Made by a program: the position numbers and the translations under genes. DNA of 64,000 nt, taken from Rhizobium sp. NXC14. GTDB taxonomy: Bacteria; Pseudomonadota; Alphaproteobacteria; Rhizobiales; Rhizobiaceae. The stretch covers positions 561,001 through 625,000 of the forward strand of contig NZ_CP021030.1 in assembly GCF_002117485.1 (NCBI RefSeq), read 5' to 3'. The notes below the pieces were generated by a model. That model was not told the DNA's origin. It did no database searches and worked only from the letters and a program-made list of their open reading frames with translations. Shown one piece after another: positions 19,626 through 28,132 of the stretch (within the stretch, counting starts at the first letter, position 1; each line of letters begins with the position of its first letter).

Positions 19626-19730
19626 TAAAGCGCGTCACGATCTTTCAGATCCGCGCGTCGCGTTTTAACACTTGTTTTTATGCATGTCGTTGTCGCAAAA
19701 CCGCTGACACTTTTGCGCGACATGCTTTAG
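19626..19730. repeat. Rhizobial intergenic mosaic repeat with two stem-loops
   Basis: Two adjacent inverted repeats fill the maf-yacG spacer. The first pairs AAAGCGCGTCACGATCT with the following AGATC...CGCGTTTT. The second runs from GCATGTCG (19682) to CGACATGC (19725), with GCAAAA/TTTTGC as an inner stem. This composition (AACACTTGTTTTTATGCATGT type) is one I recognise as recurring between rhizobial genes. No second copy is obvious in this window. Confidence 0.6.
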
Positions 19731-19742
19731 GACGGACCGATC

Positions 19743-19955
19743 ATGCCCGAAGACAAGAAAGCCGCCGCCAAGGTCGAACCGCTGCGCAAGACGCGCCCTT
19801 GCCCGGAATGCGGCAAACCATCAAACCGCGAACATTACCCCTTCTGCTCCAACCGCTGCCGCGAGCTCGATCTCTCCCGCTGGCTGACCGGCTCTTATGC
19901 CATTCCGGTGGCCGACGACGAAACGAAGGCCGATTATCCTGACGAGGAAAACTAG
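19743..19955 (+). CDS. yacG: DNA gyrase inhibitor YacG
   Basis: A 70-residue zinc-ribbon protein with the four ligands Cys20, Cys23, Cys35 and Cys39 (CPECGKP...FCSNRCRELDLSRWL). The family binds GyrB and inhibits its DNA interaction. Sequence after residue 40 (DLSRWLTGSYAIPVADDE) is typical. It follows maf across the repeat element, the standard rhizobial order. Confidence 0.94.
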   Translation: MPEDKKAAAKVEPLRKTRPCPECGKPSNREHYPFCSNRCRELDLSRWLTGSYAIPVADDETKADYPDEEN

Positions 19956-20035
19956 GAGATTTCCTCTCCGAAGTTCTTATTTTTCCACATGAATCCGCAA
20001 AACCGTCAAGACAGTCAAAAAAGAGTCATTTGACG

Positions 20036-20063
20036 CTTGCCATGGCCGAACAAGATGCTATAA
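20036..20063 (+). promoter_or_regulatory. Predicted tRNA-Phe promoter
   Basis: CTTGCC at 20036-20041 and CTATAA at 20058-20063 are separated by 16 nt, close to the alphaproteobacterial housekeeping consensus CTTGAC-N17-CTATAT. It lies about 70 nt upstream of mature tRNA-Phe; the leader contains a 6-bp GC hairpin (20076-20095) followed by a T-rich stretch. Confidence 0.5.
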
Positions 20064-20134
20064 CCCGCTCGCTTCCGGGGCGAACCAAGGCCCCGCGGTT
20101 CTTTTCATCTAGAACACCGTAGCGAAGCGGGTTG

Positions 20135-20210
20135 GCCCAGGTAGCTCAGTTGGTAGAGCAGCGGATTGAAAATCCGCGTGTCGGTGGTTCGATTCCGCCC
20201 CTGGGCACCA
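20135..20210 (+). tRNA. tRNA-Phe (anticodon GAA)
   Basis: A complete 76-nt cloverleaf: acceptor GCCCAGG/CCTGGGC, D-arm GCTC-AGTTGGTA-GAGC, anticodon stem-loop GCGGA-TTGAAAA-TCCGC with anticodon GAA, T-loop TTCGATT, and encoded CCA. It marks the left edge of an accessory minus-strand tract. Confidence 0.98.
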
Positions 20211-20306
20211 TCACGATAATCAGCATTGATATTGTTTGATTTTTCCAGCCTAAGTGTCCTGATATTATGCATGAACGAAAATCTTTGTTCACGCGGCATG
20301 CCGAAT

Positions 20307-20594
20307 TTAGCTTTCGTCGTCGCCCATCGAAATCAGCTCGATCGCACCTTTCGCAAGCCGCCTCTGATTGGCGGCTTTAGGCTCTGGAGATTGCATTGCC
20401 GCGCGGGCCGCAGACCCTTCGGGCTGGACGCCAAGACCTACTGCGACAAGACCGCTCCAATCTATCGGCGTGAATTTGGGAATGAATTGCGCCCCGAGCG
20501 ATGCGCCGATCAGGACGCTGCTTACTGGCCCTGACCAGCCCCTTAATTGTGAAATGCGAGCGGGGCTTCCGGCAATCGCTCCACGAACATGTTT
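20307..20594 (-). pseudogene. Decayed coding fragment beside tRNA-Phe
   Basis: On the minus strand a 95-codon frame ends in TAA at 20307 and reads like real protein, for example SSVLIGASLGAQFIPKF, TPIDWSGLVAVGLG and a charged tail ending ISMGDDES. It begins right after a TAG and has no ATG, GTG or TTG before an internal Met near the C-terminus. It therefore seems to be the truncated 3' end of a lost gene. I do not recognise the family. An 8-bp hairpin (20355-20377) lies inside it. Confidence 0.35.
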
Positions 20595-20655
20595 CTACAA
20601 ACGACAAACGTCGGCCCACGACCGTTTGTCGAGGTTATCGGATGTCCGCGGCTCA

Positions 20656-21204
20656 TCACGCGACCTCCATCGCTCTCTGGAATATGACCGGCTGCTGGTC
20701 GCGCGGAATGCGGTGTTGGCCGCGCGCCATCGGGTGTTTGGGGAAGCCGCCTTTTGTCAGGCCAAGGCAGACGATGTCGACGAGCTGCTGGCGGGCGCGG
20801 TGCTTGAACCACGTGTCACGGCTGAGGTAATCGCCACCATTGCCCCATGCTGCCAGCACAGGCGTGTTCTGGTGACGGGCAATGATAAGGGCGCGATCGA
20901 TGAAGTTGTCGCAGCGCGGACCGATCGAGTCCTTGACCTTCATCAACTCCTTCGGGGATGGCGAGCGCCAGGCGTGAAGGTTGACGATCAGGATGCCGCC
21001 ATAGCCCCAGAGCTTGGCAAACCAGATGAGCACGAGCACCGTCGGATCATTGCGTCGGTGATCGGCGTCGGAGGGGTTGAGCATGCAAACGACGAGGAAG
21101 GGCTTGCCCCCATCCCAAACGCGGCGCAGCTCGTCACGGTACAGGGTGCAGTCGGAGATGGCAGCGCTCATCCGCATCTCGGTTTTGAAGAGATCGAGGC
21201 TCAT
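20656..21204 (-). CDS. DUF1643 domain-containing protein
   Basis: A 182-residue protein of the DUF1643 family: YRDELRRVWDGGKPFLVVCMLNPSDADHRRNDPT, GYGGILIVNLHAWRSPSPKEL and the C-terminal KGGFPKHPMARG match the family layout. DUF1643 proteins are of unknown biochemical function and often occur in phage or island contexts (my recollection). It starts as ATGA overlapping the stop of a 46-codon ORF, implying coupled translation. Confidence 0.85.
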   Translation of the reverse strand: MSLDLFKTEMRMSAAISDCTLYRDELRRVWDGGKPFLVVCMLNPSDADHRRNDPTVLVLIWFAKLWGYGGILIVNLHAWRSPSPKELMKVKDSIGPRCDNFIDRALIIARHQNTPVLAAWGNGGDYLSRDTWFKHRARQQLVDIVCLGLTKGGFPKHPMARGQHRIPRDQQPVIFQRAMEVA

Positions 21205-21341
21205 CGGCGCTGCTTCCCGGTGATGACGAAGACGGTGCCGCTCTGCATGTTCAGCTGGACTGGTTCGCCGCGTCCGATGCGGGTGAAGAGCGCCTCGAGG
21301 TCGCCCTCGGCGGTATCCGCAGCTGAGCGATACTGATGCAC
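21201..21341 (-). CDS. Tiny ORF coupled to DUF1643
   Basis: A 46-residue ORF beginning with GTG (an upstream TTG is possible) whose TGA overlaps the DUF1643 ATG as ATGA. The sequence (HQYRSAADTAEGDLEALFTRIGRGEP, then LNMQSGTVFVITGKQRR) has a helix followed by a strand-rich end and resembles no family I can name. The overlap suggests a genuine gene or the remnant of an upstream partner. Confidence 0.45.
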   Translation of the reverse strand: MHQYRSAADTAEGDLEALFTRIGRGEPVQLNMQSGTVFVITGKQRR

Positions 21342-21358
21342 CGACTTGTACAACGCGC

Positions 21359-22363
21359 TTAATACCTATCTGATAGTGATCGCCCCGTAACTACGCCGCG
21401 AGGCAATCGGTTGAATAGTCTCTGGAGCGGTTTTTCGACCTTCTCGTGAATGCGCCAGCAGAACAGCAGGGAGACCGCGACACCGATCGCGATGATGATA
21501 TCGGGCGGCAAGGGATAGAATATCCAGAGCGTCAGCAGTGCCGAAATCGGGACGGTGTGAAAGAGATAGAGCGCGTAGGAGGCCTCTCCGAGGTAAGCCC
21601 AGACGCTCTTTCCGACATTGATCTGCATCGTGCCGAAAACCATCAATCCGGCAGGAATGCCATAAACTGCCACGCGCTGCAAAGCATCCTGACCGATCAG
21701 GAAGTCCAGCGTATCGCCGTGGGGTGCCATGCCGAGCGAGCCGGCGGCGAGAATTGCGATTGCGCCAACCGGTATGCCCCATCTCGCGCCTTTGACTGCC
21801 GGCGCGTACACCAAGGCGGCACCTATCATGAATTCGAGGATGATGGGGTTGCCGAGGAATTGGAACACCGGCGCTGTCGATCGGAACGTCAGCGACACCG
21901 CGAAGATCCCGAGGATCGCCGGCAAGTAACGCCGGTCGAGGAGGACAAGCGTCGCCGCCCCATAGAAGAGCATTTCGAAACAGAGCGTCCATGCGGCAGG
22001 CAGGACGGGCGCTGCCATCTGATCGAACGCCGGCCACAGGGTTAGCGTCGCGATTGTCTCCCGCCAGCCGAAGCCGGATTTTGCGGCGATGAATGCTGCT
22101 GGGATAGATGCGAGATAGTACATCGGGAGGATGCGACGAATTCGTTTCCACGCGAATTGCTGCCATGTCAGGCCGCGCGCTGTCCGGGTGATGATGACCC
22201 CGGAAATGACGAAGAAAATATCGACGCCGGCGGTGCCTGCAACCTGGATCATCGGCGGGAAAATCCCGCTTGATCCGGTGGCTTGGTAGGCCGTCAGCGC
22301 CGCATGCAGGTAGACGACCATCAATGCGGCGATGAAACGCAGTACCTGTAGCGACCAGATCAT
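21359..22363 (-). CDS. Acyltransferase 3 (OafA/NodX-type) membrane protein
   Basis: A 334-residue integral membrane O-acyltransferase with about ten hydrophobic segments. The N-terminal LRFIAALMVVYLHA carries the conserved His, and GVDIFFVISGVIITRTARG followed by WKRIRRILPMYYLA are the family's signature region. These enzymes acetylate surface polysaccharides or Nod factors. Which glycan is modified is unknown. It faces away from tRNA-Phe in the accessory tract and is transcribed with its minus-strand neighbours or alone. Confidence 0.88.
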   Translation of the reverse strand: MIWSLQVLRFIAALMVVYLHAALTAYQATGSSGIFPPMIQVAGTAGVDIFFVISGVIITRTARGLTWQQFAWKRIRRILPMYYLASIPAAFIAAKSGFGWRETIATLTLWPAFDQMAAPVLPAAWTLCFEMLFYGAATLVLLDRRYLPAILGIFAVSLTFRSTAPVFQFLGNPIILEFMIGAALVYAPAVKGARWGIPVGAIAILAAGSLGMAPHGDTLDFLIGQDALQRVAVYGIPAGLMVFGTMQINVGKSVWAYLGEASYALYLFHTVPISALLTLWIFYPLPPDIIIAIGVAVSLLFCWRIHEKVEKPLQRLFNRLPRGVVTGRSLSDRY

Positions 22364-22421
22364 GATTGTCCGTCAACCCCTCGATCACCAAGCCTAGCGA
22401 GAAAAGAGCATTCACAAGCCG

Positions 22422-23105
22422 TCACGCAGTGGTCGTGGCGCGTTTGCCGCGCATGGGCAGAAACGGAACCACCCTGGGGACGCGCTCGGCATATGATCGG
22501 TAGTCTGGAAATGCCGCCCGGAGAACCGTCTCTTCGTTAATCATCCGGCGAAGTTGCAGGCACCAATGCACGATTCCGAGAAATACCGTCCACGGAGAAA
22601 AGCTGAACAGGATCATCCCGATAACGAATATCTCCTCGGTCAGATAGAGCGGGTGGCGGACGATGGAATATGGCCCCGTTGTGACCAGAGCTCTTGCACC
22701 CGGTGCTATGCTGAAACTGCGGCCGAGGATCGCAAGCATATATGCCGATGAAAGGCAGCCAATGATCATCAAAACCGTTGCGGCAAGACGCACAGTATCT
22801 GGCAATACCATTGGCGGCGGCAGGAAGGCGATCAGCAGGAAGAGGAAGGTGCCTGCCATCGCCGTCAGGTATGGTTCAACGCCGCGCGCAGACCGCACTT
22901 GGGGCATTCTCGTTAGGGTCACGACACACATCATGCCGATAAATAAGATCGCAGCGATTTCAGCTATTAGGAATACGACGCCCCTGGACGGATAGTCGCC
23001 GGTCGTCATCATCCGTGTGATCTTCGTCCACACACCTAGTATTGAATAGGAGCAGATTCCAATACGGCCGATAATGTCTGCAAAAATCAAGTGTCGATTG
23101 CTCAT
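22422..23105 (-). CDS. Isoprenylcysteine carboxyl methyltransferase-like membrane protein
   Basis: About 227 residues with five to six hydrophobic segments. The C-terminal block GPYSIVRHPLYLTEE ... INEETVLRAAFPDYRSYAERVPRVVPFLP is the SAM-binding ICMT/PEMT-family signature (RHP-Y, then EE-x-L and Y-x-x-Y). In bacteria this fold methylates various small or lipid substrates; the true substrate is unknown. I use the ATG at 23105 (GGGGGTACCA upstream) instead of one nine codons earlier. Confidence 0.83.
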   Translation of the reverse strand: MSNRHLIFADIIGRIGICSYSILGVWTKITRMMTTGDYPSRGVVFLIAEIAAILFIGMMCVVTLTRMPQVRSARGVEPYLTAMAGTFLFLLIAFLPPPMVLPDTVRLAATVLMIIGCLSSAYMLAILGRSFSIAPGARALVTTGPYSIVRHPLYLTEEIFVIGMILFSFSPWTVFLGIVHWCLQLRRMINEETVLRAAFPDYRSYAERVPRVVPFLPMRGKRATTTA

Positions 23106-23218
23106 TGGTACCCCCGCGTTGTTTGAACGCATCTTCGCACGGTTGCGAGAAATGGCAATCGCAACTGATTAAATCGGTAAATACCAACTATTGGGGATGT
23201 GACTTACACCGGCGTCCG

Positions 23219-23752
23219 TCAATGCAAGGACACGCGATGCTCCAGCAGCCGATCAATGCAGGCCCGGATCCGGATGCCTCGGATGATTTCGGCATGAGTA
23301 GAAAGGCACGCGAGGGCGGCCAGGATGATCAACGCGGTTCCGAGGAGCGCGGTAGGCAACGGCAGTGACCAGTCGACATAACCGGGGAGTGACGTCCCGC
23401 TGCGACCTGCTTCAGCTGTGCTTGCAGCCGCATTGGCAAGCACCAACCCGATCAGCGCAATATGAGCATGAACGAAGCGTGCCCTAAGAAACCGTTTCGG
23501 ATGAAAAGAAAGATAGACGCCGAAAATCGCCATCGATGCAAACGCCGCGAGAAGCTCCCACGCTCCCATCCCCGCCACGCTAAGTAACATAAGGGGTAGG
23601 CGCAACACCGGCAGCAAAGTCAGGTAAAGCGCCCAAGCAAACGGGCGTGATGGATACATCGCCAGCAGTAGCATGCTGGCGGCAAATATTGCGCCGATGG
23701 CATAGACCAAAGCAGGTCCGAGACGAACAACAGTCAGAACCAAGACACGCAT
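23219..23752 (-). CDS. Hypothetical multi-pass membrane protein
   Basis: A 177-residue protein with four or five hydrophobic helices (LTVVRLGPALVYAIGAIFAASMLLL, LLSVAGMGAWELLAAFASMAIF, AHIALIGLVLANAA, ALLGTALIILAALACL). The start at 23752 has AAGGAGAAAAGCG upstream, better than the upstream extension to 23890. No family recognised. About 110 nt separate its stop from the start of the methyltransferase-like gene, so the two could share a transcript. Confidence 0.6.
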   Translation of the reverse strand: MRVLVLTVVRLGPALVYAIGAIFAASMLLLAMYPSRPFAWALYLTLLPVLRLPLMLLSVAGMGAWELLAAFASMAIFGVYLSFHPKRFLRARFVHAHIALIGLVLANAAASTAEAGRSGTSLPGYVDWSLPLPTALLGTALIILAALACLSTHAEIIRGIRIRACIDRLLEHRVSLH

Positions 23753-24092
23753 TCGCTTTTCTCCTTCGGCAGGCATCGTGGTTCTGGGCAGAATATTCGC
23801 AGCTGCTTGAGCAGGGCTTACCGCTCGATCGGCGCCCGCATGAATGACTCCGGCTGCGGAGATTTGCAATCTTCTACAAAACTTATCCACCTTGACGAGG
23901 CGATTTCATGAACATCGACGACACGGCGCTGCGGCTGTCGCCGTCCGCGGCGTTCGGAACCTGATCGCGGCTTAACCTCAGCCACGCGGGCACCCTAGCA
24001 TTTCACATAAAGCGTGTAGGTCCGGGCAGGGCGGCCGAGACTATCTGTGCCGTTCTTGGAAAACATTCGCCGGCGCGATCACAGGCACGCAT

Positions 24093-24980
24093 CTACTCGA
24101 TACTCGCCAAAACCTCGGAGATAACCGAGAATTTCGTGGCCTGCCAGCGTCTGTAGTCGAGGACGAATCTCGCGGAAATCCAGCAATCTCCGCTCATTTG
24201 GGTAGCCTGCCATCCCAGCAATCCTTGGGTTCGCGCGGCCGCCAGCAATCTGCTGGCGTGACTGCGGGAAATGACGTATTCGGCTGCGGTCAATTGAGCG
24301 GAGACATCGCCCACCCAGGTTCGTTCACCTACGACCGGTGGCAATGGCACACGCGACATGAGGTCGTGCAATATGTTGCTTCCGGATTCGGACCTCACGA
24401 ACAGCGCAATGCTTTCGGGCGGGCTGTACCAATCCGGATGGTTAAACAGTCGACGTGCAATACGCGGCTGAGCGCGATACAGAATTGTCTCATCCGCTTC
24501 CGACCACCGACAGCGATCTCCCGCATCCATGCCGTCGAGCGAACGAAGGTGCCCCTCGAACCATTGCCGGATCAAGGCTTCAGCATAGGCGCTCGCTTGT
24601 AACGGTTTGGCGCGCCGATCCGTCGTCTCCACCGGCTCAAATAATTTGTAATACGCCATCTCCTTCATATGTGAGACGACGGTGTTGTGGCTGGCGATGT
24701 GGTTCTCAACGAGAAACTTTGCGAGGTTGGAAGCGGTCAAAGGGGGGCAGGACGGGTTGAGTTTCCGCTCAAAATGCAACGCCAATGCCGCCTGGCTGAG
24801 CAGCCACTTCTGCAGATCGGCCACATAACGCACTATTCTGGGAGCTCTGCGATGAATTGCCAGTAACTCGGATGCGGATTCGCGCAGAGCTGCAGCAAAG
24901 GAGGCGTCCGCCATGAGATCTTCAACACTGTAGCTGCGGCATCTATTCTGCAGTGAGGCTGAACGTAAAGGTACCGACAT
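24093..24980 (-). CDS. Hypothetical protein with two possible winged-helix segments
   Basis: A 295-residue soluble protein. Two stretches resemble winged-helix DNA-binding units: LTASNLAKFLVENHIASHNTVVSHMKEMAYYKLF (about residues 81-114) and LTAAEYVISRSHASRLLAAARTQGLLGW (about 231-258). The second has the ...SRSHASRLL... recognition-helix look of MarR/GntR folds. No catalytic motif or transmembrane segment is seen. It is isolated by about 200 nt on both sides. A replication-initiator or regulator role is speculative. Confidence 0.6.
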   Translation of the reverse strand: MSVPLRSASLQNRCRSYSVEDLMADASFAAALRESASELLAIHRRAPRIVRYVADLQKWLLSQAALALHFERKLNPSCPPLTASNLAKFLVENHIASHNTVVSHMKEMAYYKLFEPVETTDRRAKPLQASAYAEALIRQWFEGHLRSLDGMDAGDRCRWSEADETILYRAQPRIARRLFNHPDWYSPPESIALFVRSESGSNILHDLMSRVPLPPVVGERTWVGDVSAQLTAAEYVISRSHASRLLAAARTQGLLGWQATQMSGDCWISARFVLDYRRWQATKFSVISEVLASIE

Positions 24981-25201
24981 TTAAAACCGAAGTGTAAGCG
25001 ATGCTGGCGCGGAACAATAAAAATAGCGAACAGACAAAAGTCACGGCTAGGCCAGCGACTGGCCGACCTTATCCAAAATTTGCGCACAATTCGAGCAGGC
25101 TTTTCTTGTAGATGTTTGATTCCAAAACGGGACGTCTCTTTCGGCCGAAACAAAGGACGCCATCGGCCGGGTTCTTCATGGAGACCTGCAGCCCCGCTCT
25201 C

Positions 25202-26383
25202 TCAGGATCGGCGATTGAATGTTGCGAGCATCGCCGCGCCGACCAGACCGGATAGCAGAGATCCCAGCAGGATGCCCATCTTCACGTGGTCCTGGACGTC
25301 GGGATCGTTGAATGCAAGCAGCCCGATGAAAAGGCTCATGGTGAAGCCTATGCCGCAGAGGGCGGCCACACCGGTCATCTGCCCCCAGCTCGCCTTTGCC
25401 GGGAGGTCGGTGAGACCAAGTTTGACGAGCAGGAAGACGGTGCCGAGAACGCCGACCAGTTTTCCAAGCAACAGGCCTGCCGCTACGCCGAGCGTCAATG
25501 GCTCCGTCAGCGTGGCTACCGAGACGCCGGAGAAGGAGACACCGGCATTGGCGAAGCCGAAGATCGGAACGACGATGAAGGCAACGGGTTTGTGGAGGAC
25601 GTGCTCGAGATGGTGCAACGGCGACTGGTCGTGGCTTGCTTCGGGCGTTCCCGGCGTCACCTTCAGCGGAATCGCAAGAGCGAGAAGAACGCCGGCCAGT
25701 GTTGCGTGGATGCCGGATGCGAAGACGAGCACCCAGAGCACGGCGCCGAGCAGCAGATACGGCCAGAGCTTCAGAATACGGGCACGGTTCATGCCGTAAA
25801 GCGCCGCGAGCACCGCCGCGGCCCCGGCAAGCGCCAGAAGATTGAGATCGTTGGTGTAGAACAGCGCAATCACCACGACCGCCCCCAGGTCATCGATGAT
25901 CGCCAGTGCCGCCAGGAAGATCTTCAACGAGGCAGGCACGCGCGGGCCGAACAGCGAGATGACGCCGAGCGCGAACGCGATGTCTGTCGCGGTCGGTATC
26001 GCCCAGCCACGCAGGGCGGCCGGGTTTTCCCGGTTGAACAAGATATAGAAGAGGGCGGGGAACAGCATGCCTCCCAGTGCCGCCGCACCCGGCAGAATGC
26101 GGCGGCTCCAGCTGGAGAGTTGGCCGTCCAGCATTTCGCGCTTGATCTCGAGCCCGACGAGGAGAAAGAACAGCGCCATCAGCGCGTCATTGATCCAGTG
26201 CAGCAGGCTGAGCGGCCCCAGATAGATGTGAAGTGCGTGGAAGTAACTCTCTGCAAGCGGTGAGTTCGCCGTCACGATTGCCGCCAACGCGACTGCCATC
26301 AACACGAGACCGCCCGAAGCTTCGCTATCGAGGAACTGGCGAAGGGTGGATCGGATGAGACCTGGAGAGATAGGCTGCGACAC
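25202..26383 (-). CDS. nhaA: Na+/H+ antiporter NhaA
   Basis: A 393-residue inner-membrane antiporter with about 12 helices that exchanges Na+ or Li+ for protons and controls cytoplasmic pH and sodium. Diagnostic motifs are [15 protein letters not shown] near residue 75, [20 protein letters not shown], and the paired aspartates in [17 protein letters not shown], which form the ion site. The start is GTG at 26383 ([13 protein letters not shown]). It appears monocistronic. Confidence 0.96.
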   Translation of the reverse strand: MSQPISPGLIRSTLRQFLDSEASGGLVLMAVALAAIVTANSPLAESYFHALHIYLGPLSLLHWINDALMALFFLLVGLEIKREMLDGQLSSWSRRILPGAAALGGMLFPALFYILFNRENPAALRGWAIPTATDIAFALGVISLFGPRVPASLKIFLAALAIIDDLGAVVVIALFYTNDLNLLALAGAAAVLAALYGMNRARILKLWPYLLLGAVLWVLVFASGIHATLAGVLLALAIPLKVTPGTPEASHDQSPLHHLEHVLHKPVAFIVVPIFGFANAGVSFSGVSVATLTEPLTLGVAAGLLLGKLVGVLGTVFLLVKLGLTDLPAKASWGQMTGVAALCGIGFTMSLFIGLLAFNDPDVQDHVKMGILLGSLLSGLVGAAMLATFNRRS

Positions 26384-26570
26384 CGGTCAGCGCTCCCTGT
26401 GTTTTGGAAGGTTGATCTTCAGTCTCCGTCGATTTCGGGAAAGCCCGCGGCGCACGCAGCACACGCCATCCCTGCAAGATAAAGGGGTCGCGTCGCCATT
26501 TCCAGCGAAATCGGCCCCGATCCACCGCAGGCGGCGCAGGTCCGGTTGGACCTGCCGCTCGCTTCGCTTC

Positions 26571-27191
26571 TCACTGGAATGAGTAATCAGCCGGCACCAT
26601 CTGCGTTTCTATCGCGAAGGTGACGATGTCGCCGAGTTCGGGGATTGCAAAATCCAGTCCCCAATCGCTGCGGCGGATGCTGCCGGTCGCCGAGAAACCG
26701 ATCTTCGGGACGCCCATCATTGGGTGCTTCGCCATTGAGCCGTTGAAGGTGACGTCGAGTTTTGCCGGGTGCGTCTCGCCGCGCAAGGTCAGGAGGCCTT
26801 CGACGGTGCCGGTCTTCTCGCCCGTCACATGGATCGCCTTGGAAACGAAGGTGATCGGCTTGGCTGCAAGGAAGCTCTCGTCTCCGCCGATCTCCGCATC
26901 GAAGTTGACCTTGGTAGGCCATGGATAATCAGTGCGGACCGAAAGCGGATCGATGGTGACCAAAAGCGTGGAGGCTTCAGGTTTTTCGGGCTTCCAGTCG
27001 AGCCGCGCATCGACCCCGGTAAAGCGCGCGGTGTAGTGGGACAGGCCGGAATGGTCGAATGACCAATTGAAGCTCGAATGCGAGGGATCGGTCTTGTAGG
27101 CCCCACCCGGCGCAGGATCGGTTGCGGTGGCAAGGGCAGCGAAGGTCGTGCTCAAGGTAAGAGCAAGGGCGAGTGCAGTTGTGCGAAGCAT
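26571..27191 (-). CDS. YceI family periplasmic protein
   Basis: A 206-residue lipocalin-like protein with an N-terminal signal peptide (LRTTALALALTLSTTFAALATA). The mature part has the YceI pattern YKTDPSHSSFNWSFDHSGLSHYTARF, then ESFLAAKPITFVSKAIHVTGE and PMMGVPKIGFSATGSIRRSDWGL. Family members bind polyisoprenoids or amphiphiles in the periplasm. GAGGAACCATTA precedes the ATG at 27191. It lies 38 nt after the arylamine N-acetyltransferase on the same strand. Confidence 0.92.
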   Translation of the reverse strand: MLRTTALALALTLSTTFAALATATDPAPGGAYKTDPSHSSFNWSFDHSGLSHYTARFTGVDARLDWKPEKPEASTLLVTIDPLSVRTDYPWPTKVNFDAEIGGDESFLAAKPITFVSKAIHVTGEKTGTVEGLLTLRGETHPAKLDVTFNGSMAKHPMMGVPKIGFSATGSIRRSDWGLDFAIPELGDIVTFAIETQMVPADYSFQ

Positions 27192-27229
27192 TAATGGTTC
27201 CTCGGATGGGAAATGATGAGGTTGTCGGC

Positions 27230-28075
27230 TCACGCAGCCTTGTCGCGGCGGATCGTCTGGAGGCGCTCCCAGACGCGGTCGGACCGGGGAATGTCGAGAT
27301 CGAAGACTGTCTCGAACGTGTCGCCGAGATGGGCGGCGCTCGTTATGGGCTCCTCGCTGAGGCTGTTCGCCGTCACGCGGCGCAGACGGTCGTTCTGGAG
27401 GGCGACATAGCCGTCCGCCGTGTGCCGCAGGACCGCGAGCGCATTGGTGAACGGGGAGCCGGGATCTTGCATCAGCCAGCCATGTGTTGCGGCCATCGCG
27501 GCTTCGTCGCTGTGGTCGAGCCGGAAATCGAAGCTTTTCGCGATGCCGAGAACATGATTATTGAAACGCAGCCAGCTCCCGTCGGCCGGCATGATGGAGA
27601 AATCGAAGCCGCGTTGGCTGATCGGCCCGGCCACAAGCGGCACCGGCTCGATGATGGCGTCCGCTATGCCGACCTCGGCGAGATAGGGACGGTCGAGATC
27701 GACACGCAGCGTCAGATGATTGCCGATGGCGATGTCGCCAAGCTTTTCCCGGTCGACCGCGCCGCAAAGGCGCGTCACACGGAAGCCCAGTGCAGCAAGC
27801 GCGGCGCCGAAGAGGCCGTTCATCTCATAACACCAGCCGCCCCGCCGCCTTTCGACCATCTTGGCGAATGCCGCAGCCGGGGTGATCGAGGAGGGCCATC
27901 CCATGAAGGCGTCCAGTGCCTCCCATGTAAAACTCATGAGATGGGCGCGATGCAACTGCGACAAGCTGTCTATGTCGAGGCGCGAAGGCCGCTCGACCCC
28001 GATCCGAGCCAAATAGGCATCGAGTTGCGCGGTTGTCAGGGTCACTGCGTTTTCGTTGGAAGTTGCATGTGTCAT
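27230..28075 (-). CDS. Arylamine N-acetyltransferase
   Basis: A 281-residue NAT that transfers acetyl from acetyl-CoA to arylamines or hydrazines through a cysteine. Nucleophile Cys82 is in RRGGWCYEMNGLF; His120 is in GNHLTLRVDL. The third triad position, normally Asp in a VDVGFG-type motif, reads LAEVGIAD here, placing Glu134 there. AAAGGAGACCGAACG precedes the ATG at 28075; the frame is open slightly further but unsupported. Upstream on the same strand is the cupin gene (57-nt gap), downstream YceI. Confidence 0.9.
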   Translation of the reverse strand: MTHATSNENAVTLTTAQLDAYLARIGVERPSRLDIDSLSQLHRAHLMSFTWEALDAFMGWPSSITPAAAFAKMVERRRGGWCYEMNGLFGAALAALGFRVTRLCGAVDREKLGDIAIGNHLTLRVDLDRPYLAEVGIADAIIEPVPLVAGPISQRGFDFSIMPADGSWLRFNNHVLGIAKSFDFRLDHSDEAAMAATHGWLMQDPGSPFTNALAVLRHTADGYVALQNDRLRRVTANSLSEEPITSAAHLGDTFETVFDLDIPRSDRVWERLQTIRRDKAA

Positions 28076-28132
28076 CGTTCGGTCTCCTTTCAAGTGGACC
28101 GTTGCTCATTATCGAGACGTGTTTGCGTTGGT

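Noticed and set aside
23891..24092. 18-codon reading frame starting at 23909 with a moderate ribosome site
   Set aside because: Too short to distinguish from chance; no coupling to a downstream gene.
20211..25201. Integrated element with att repeats at tRNA-Phe
   Set aside because: The accessory gene content suggests it, but I could not find a second copy of the tRNA 3' end nor an integrase gene in the window, so no att site is annotated.
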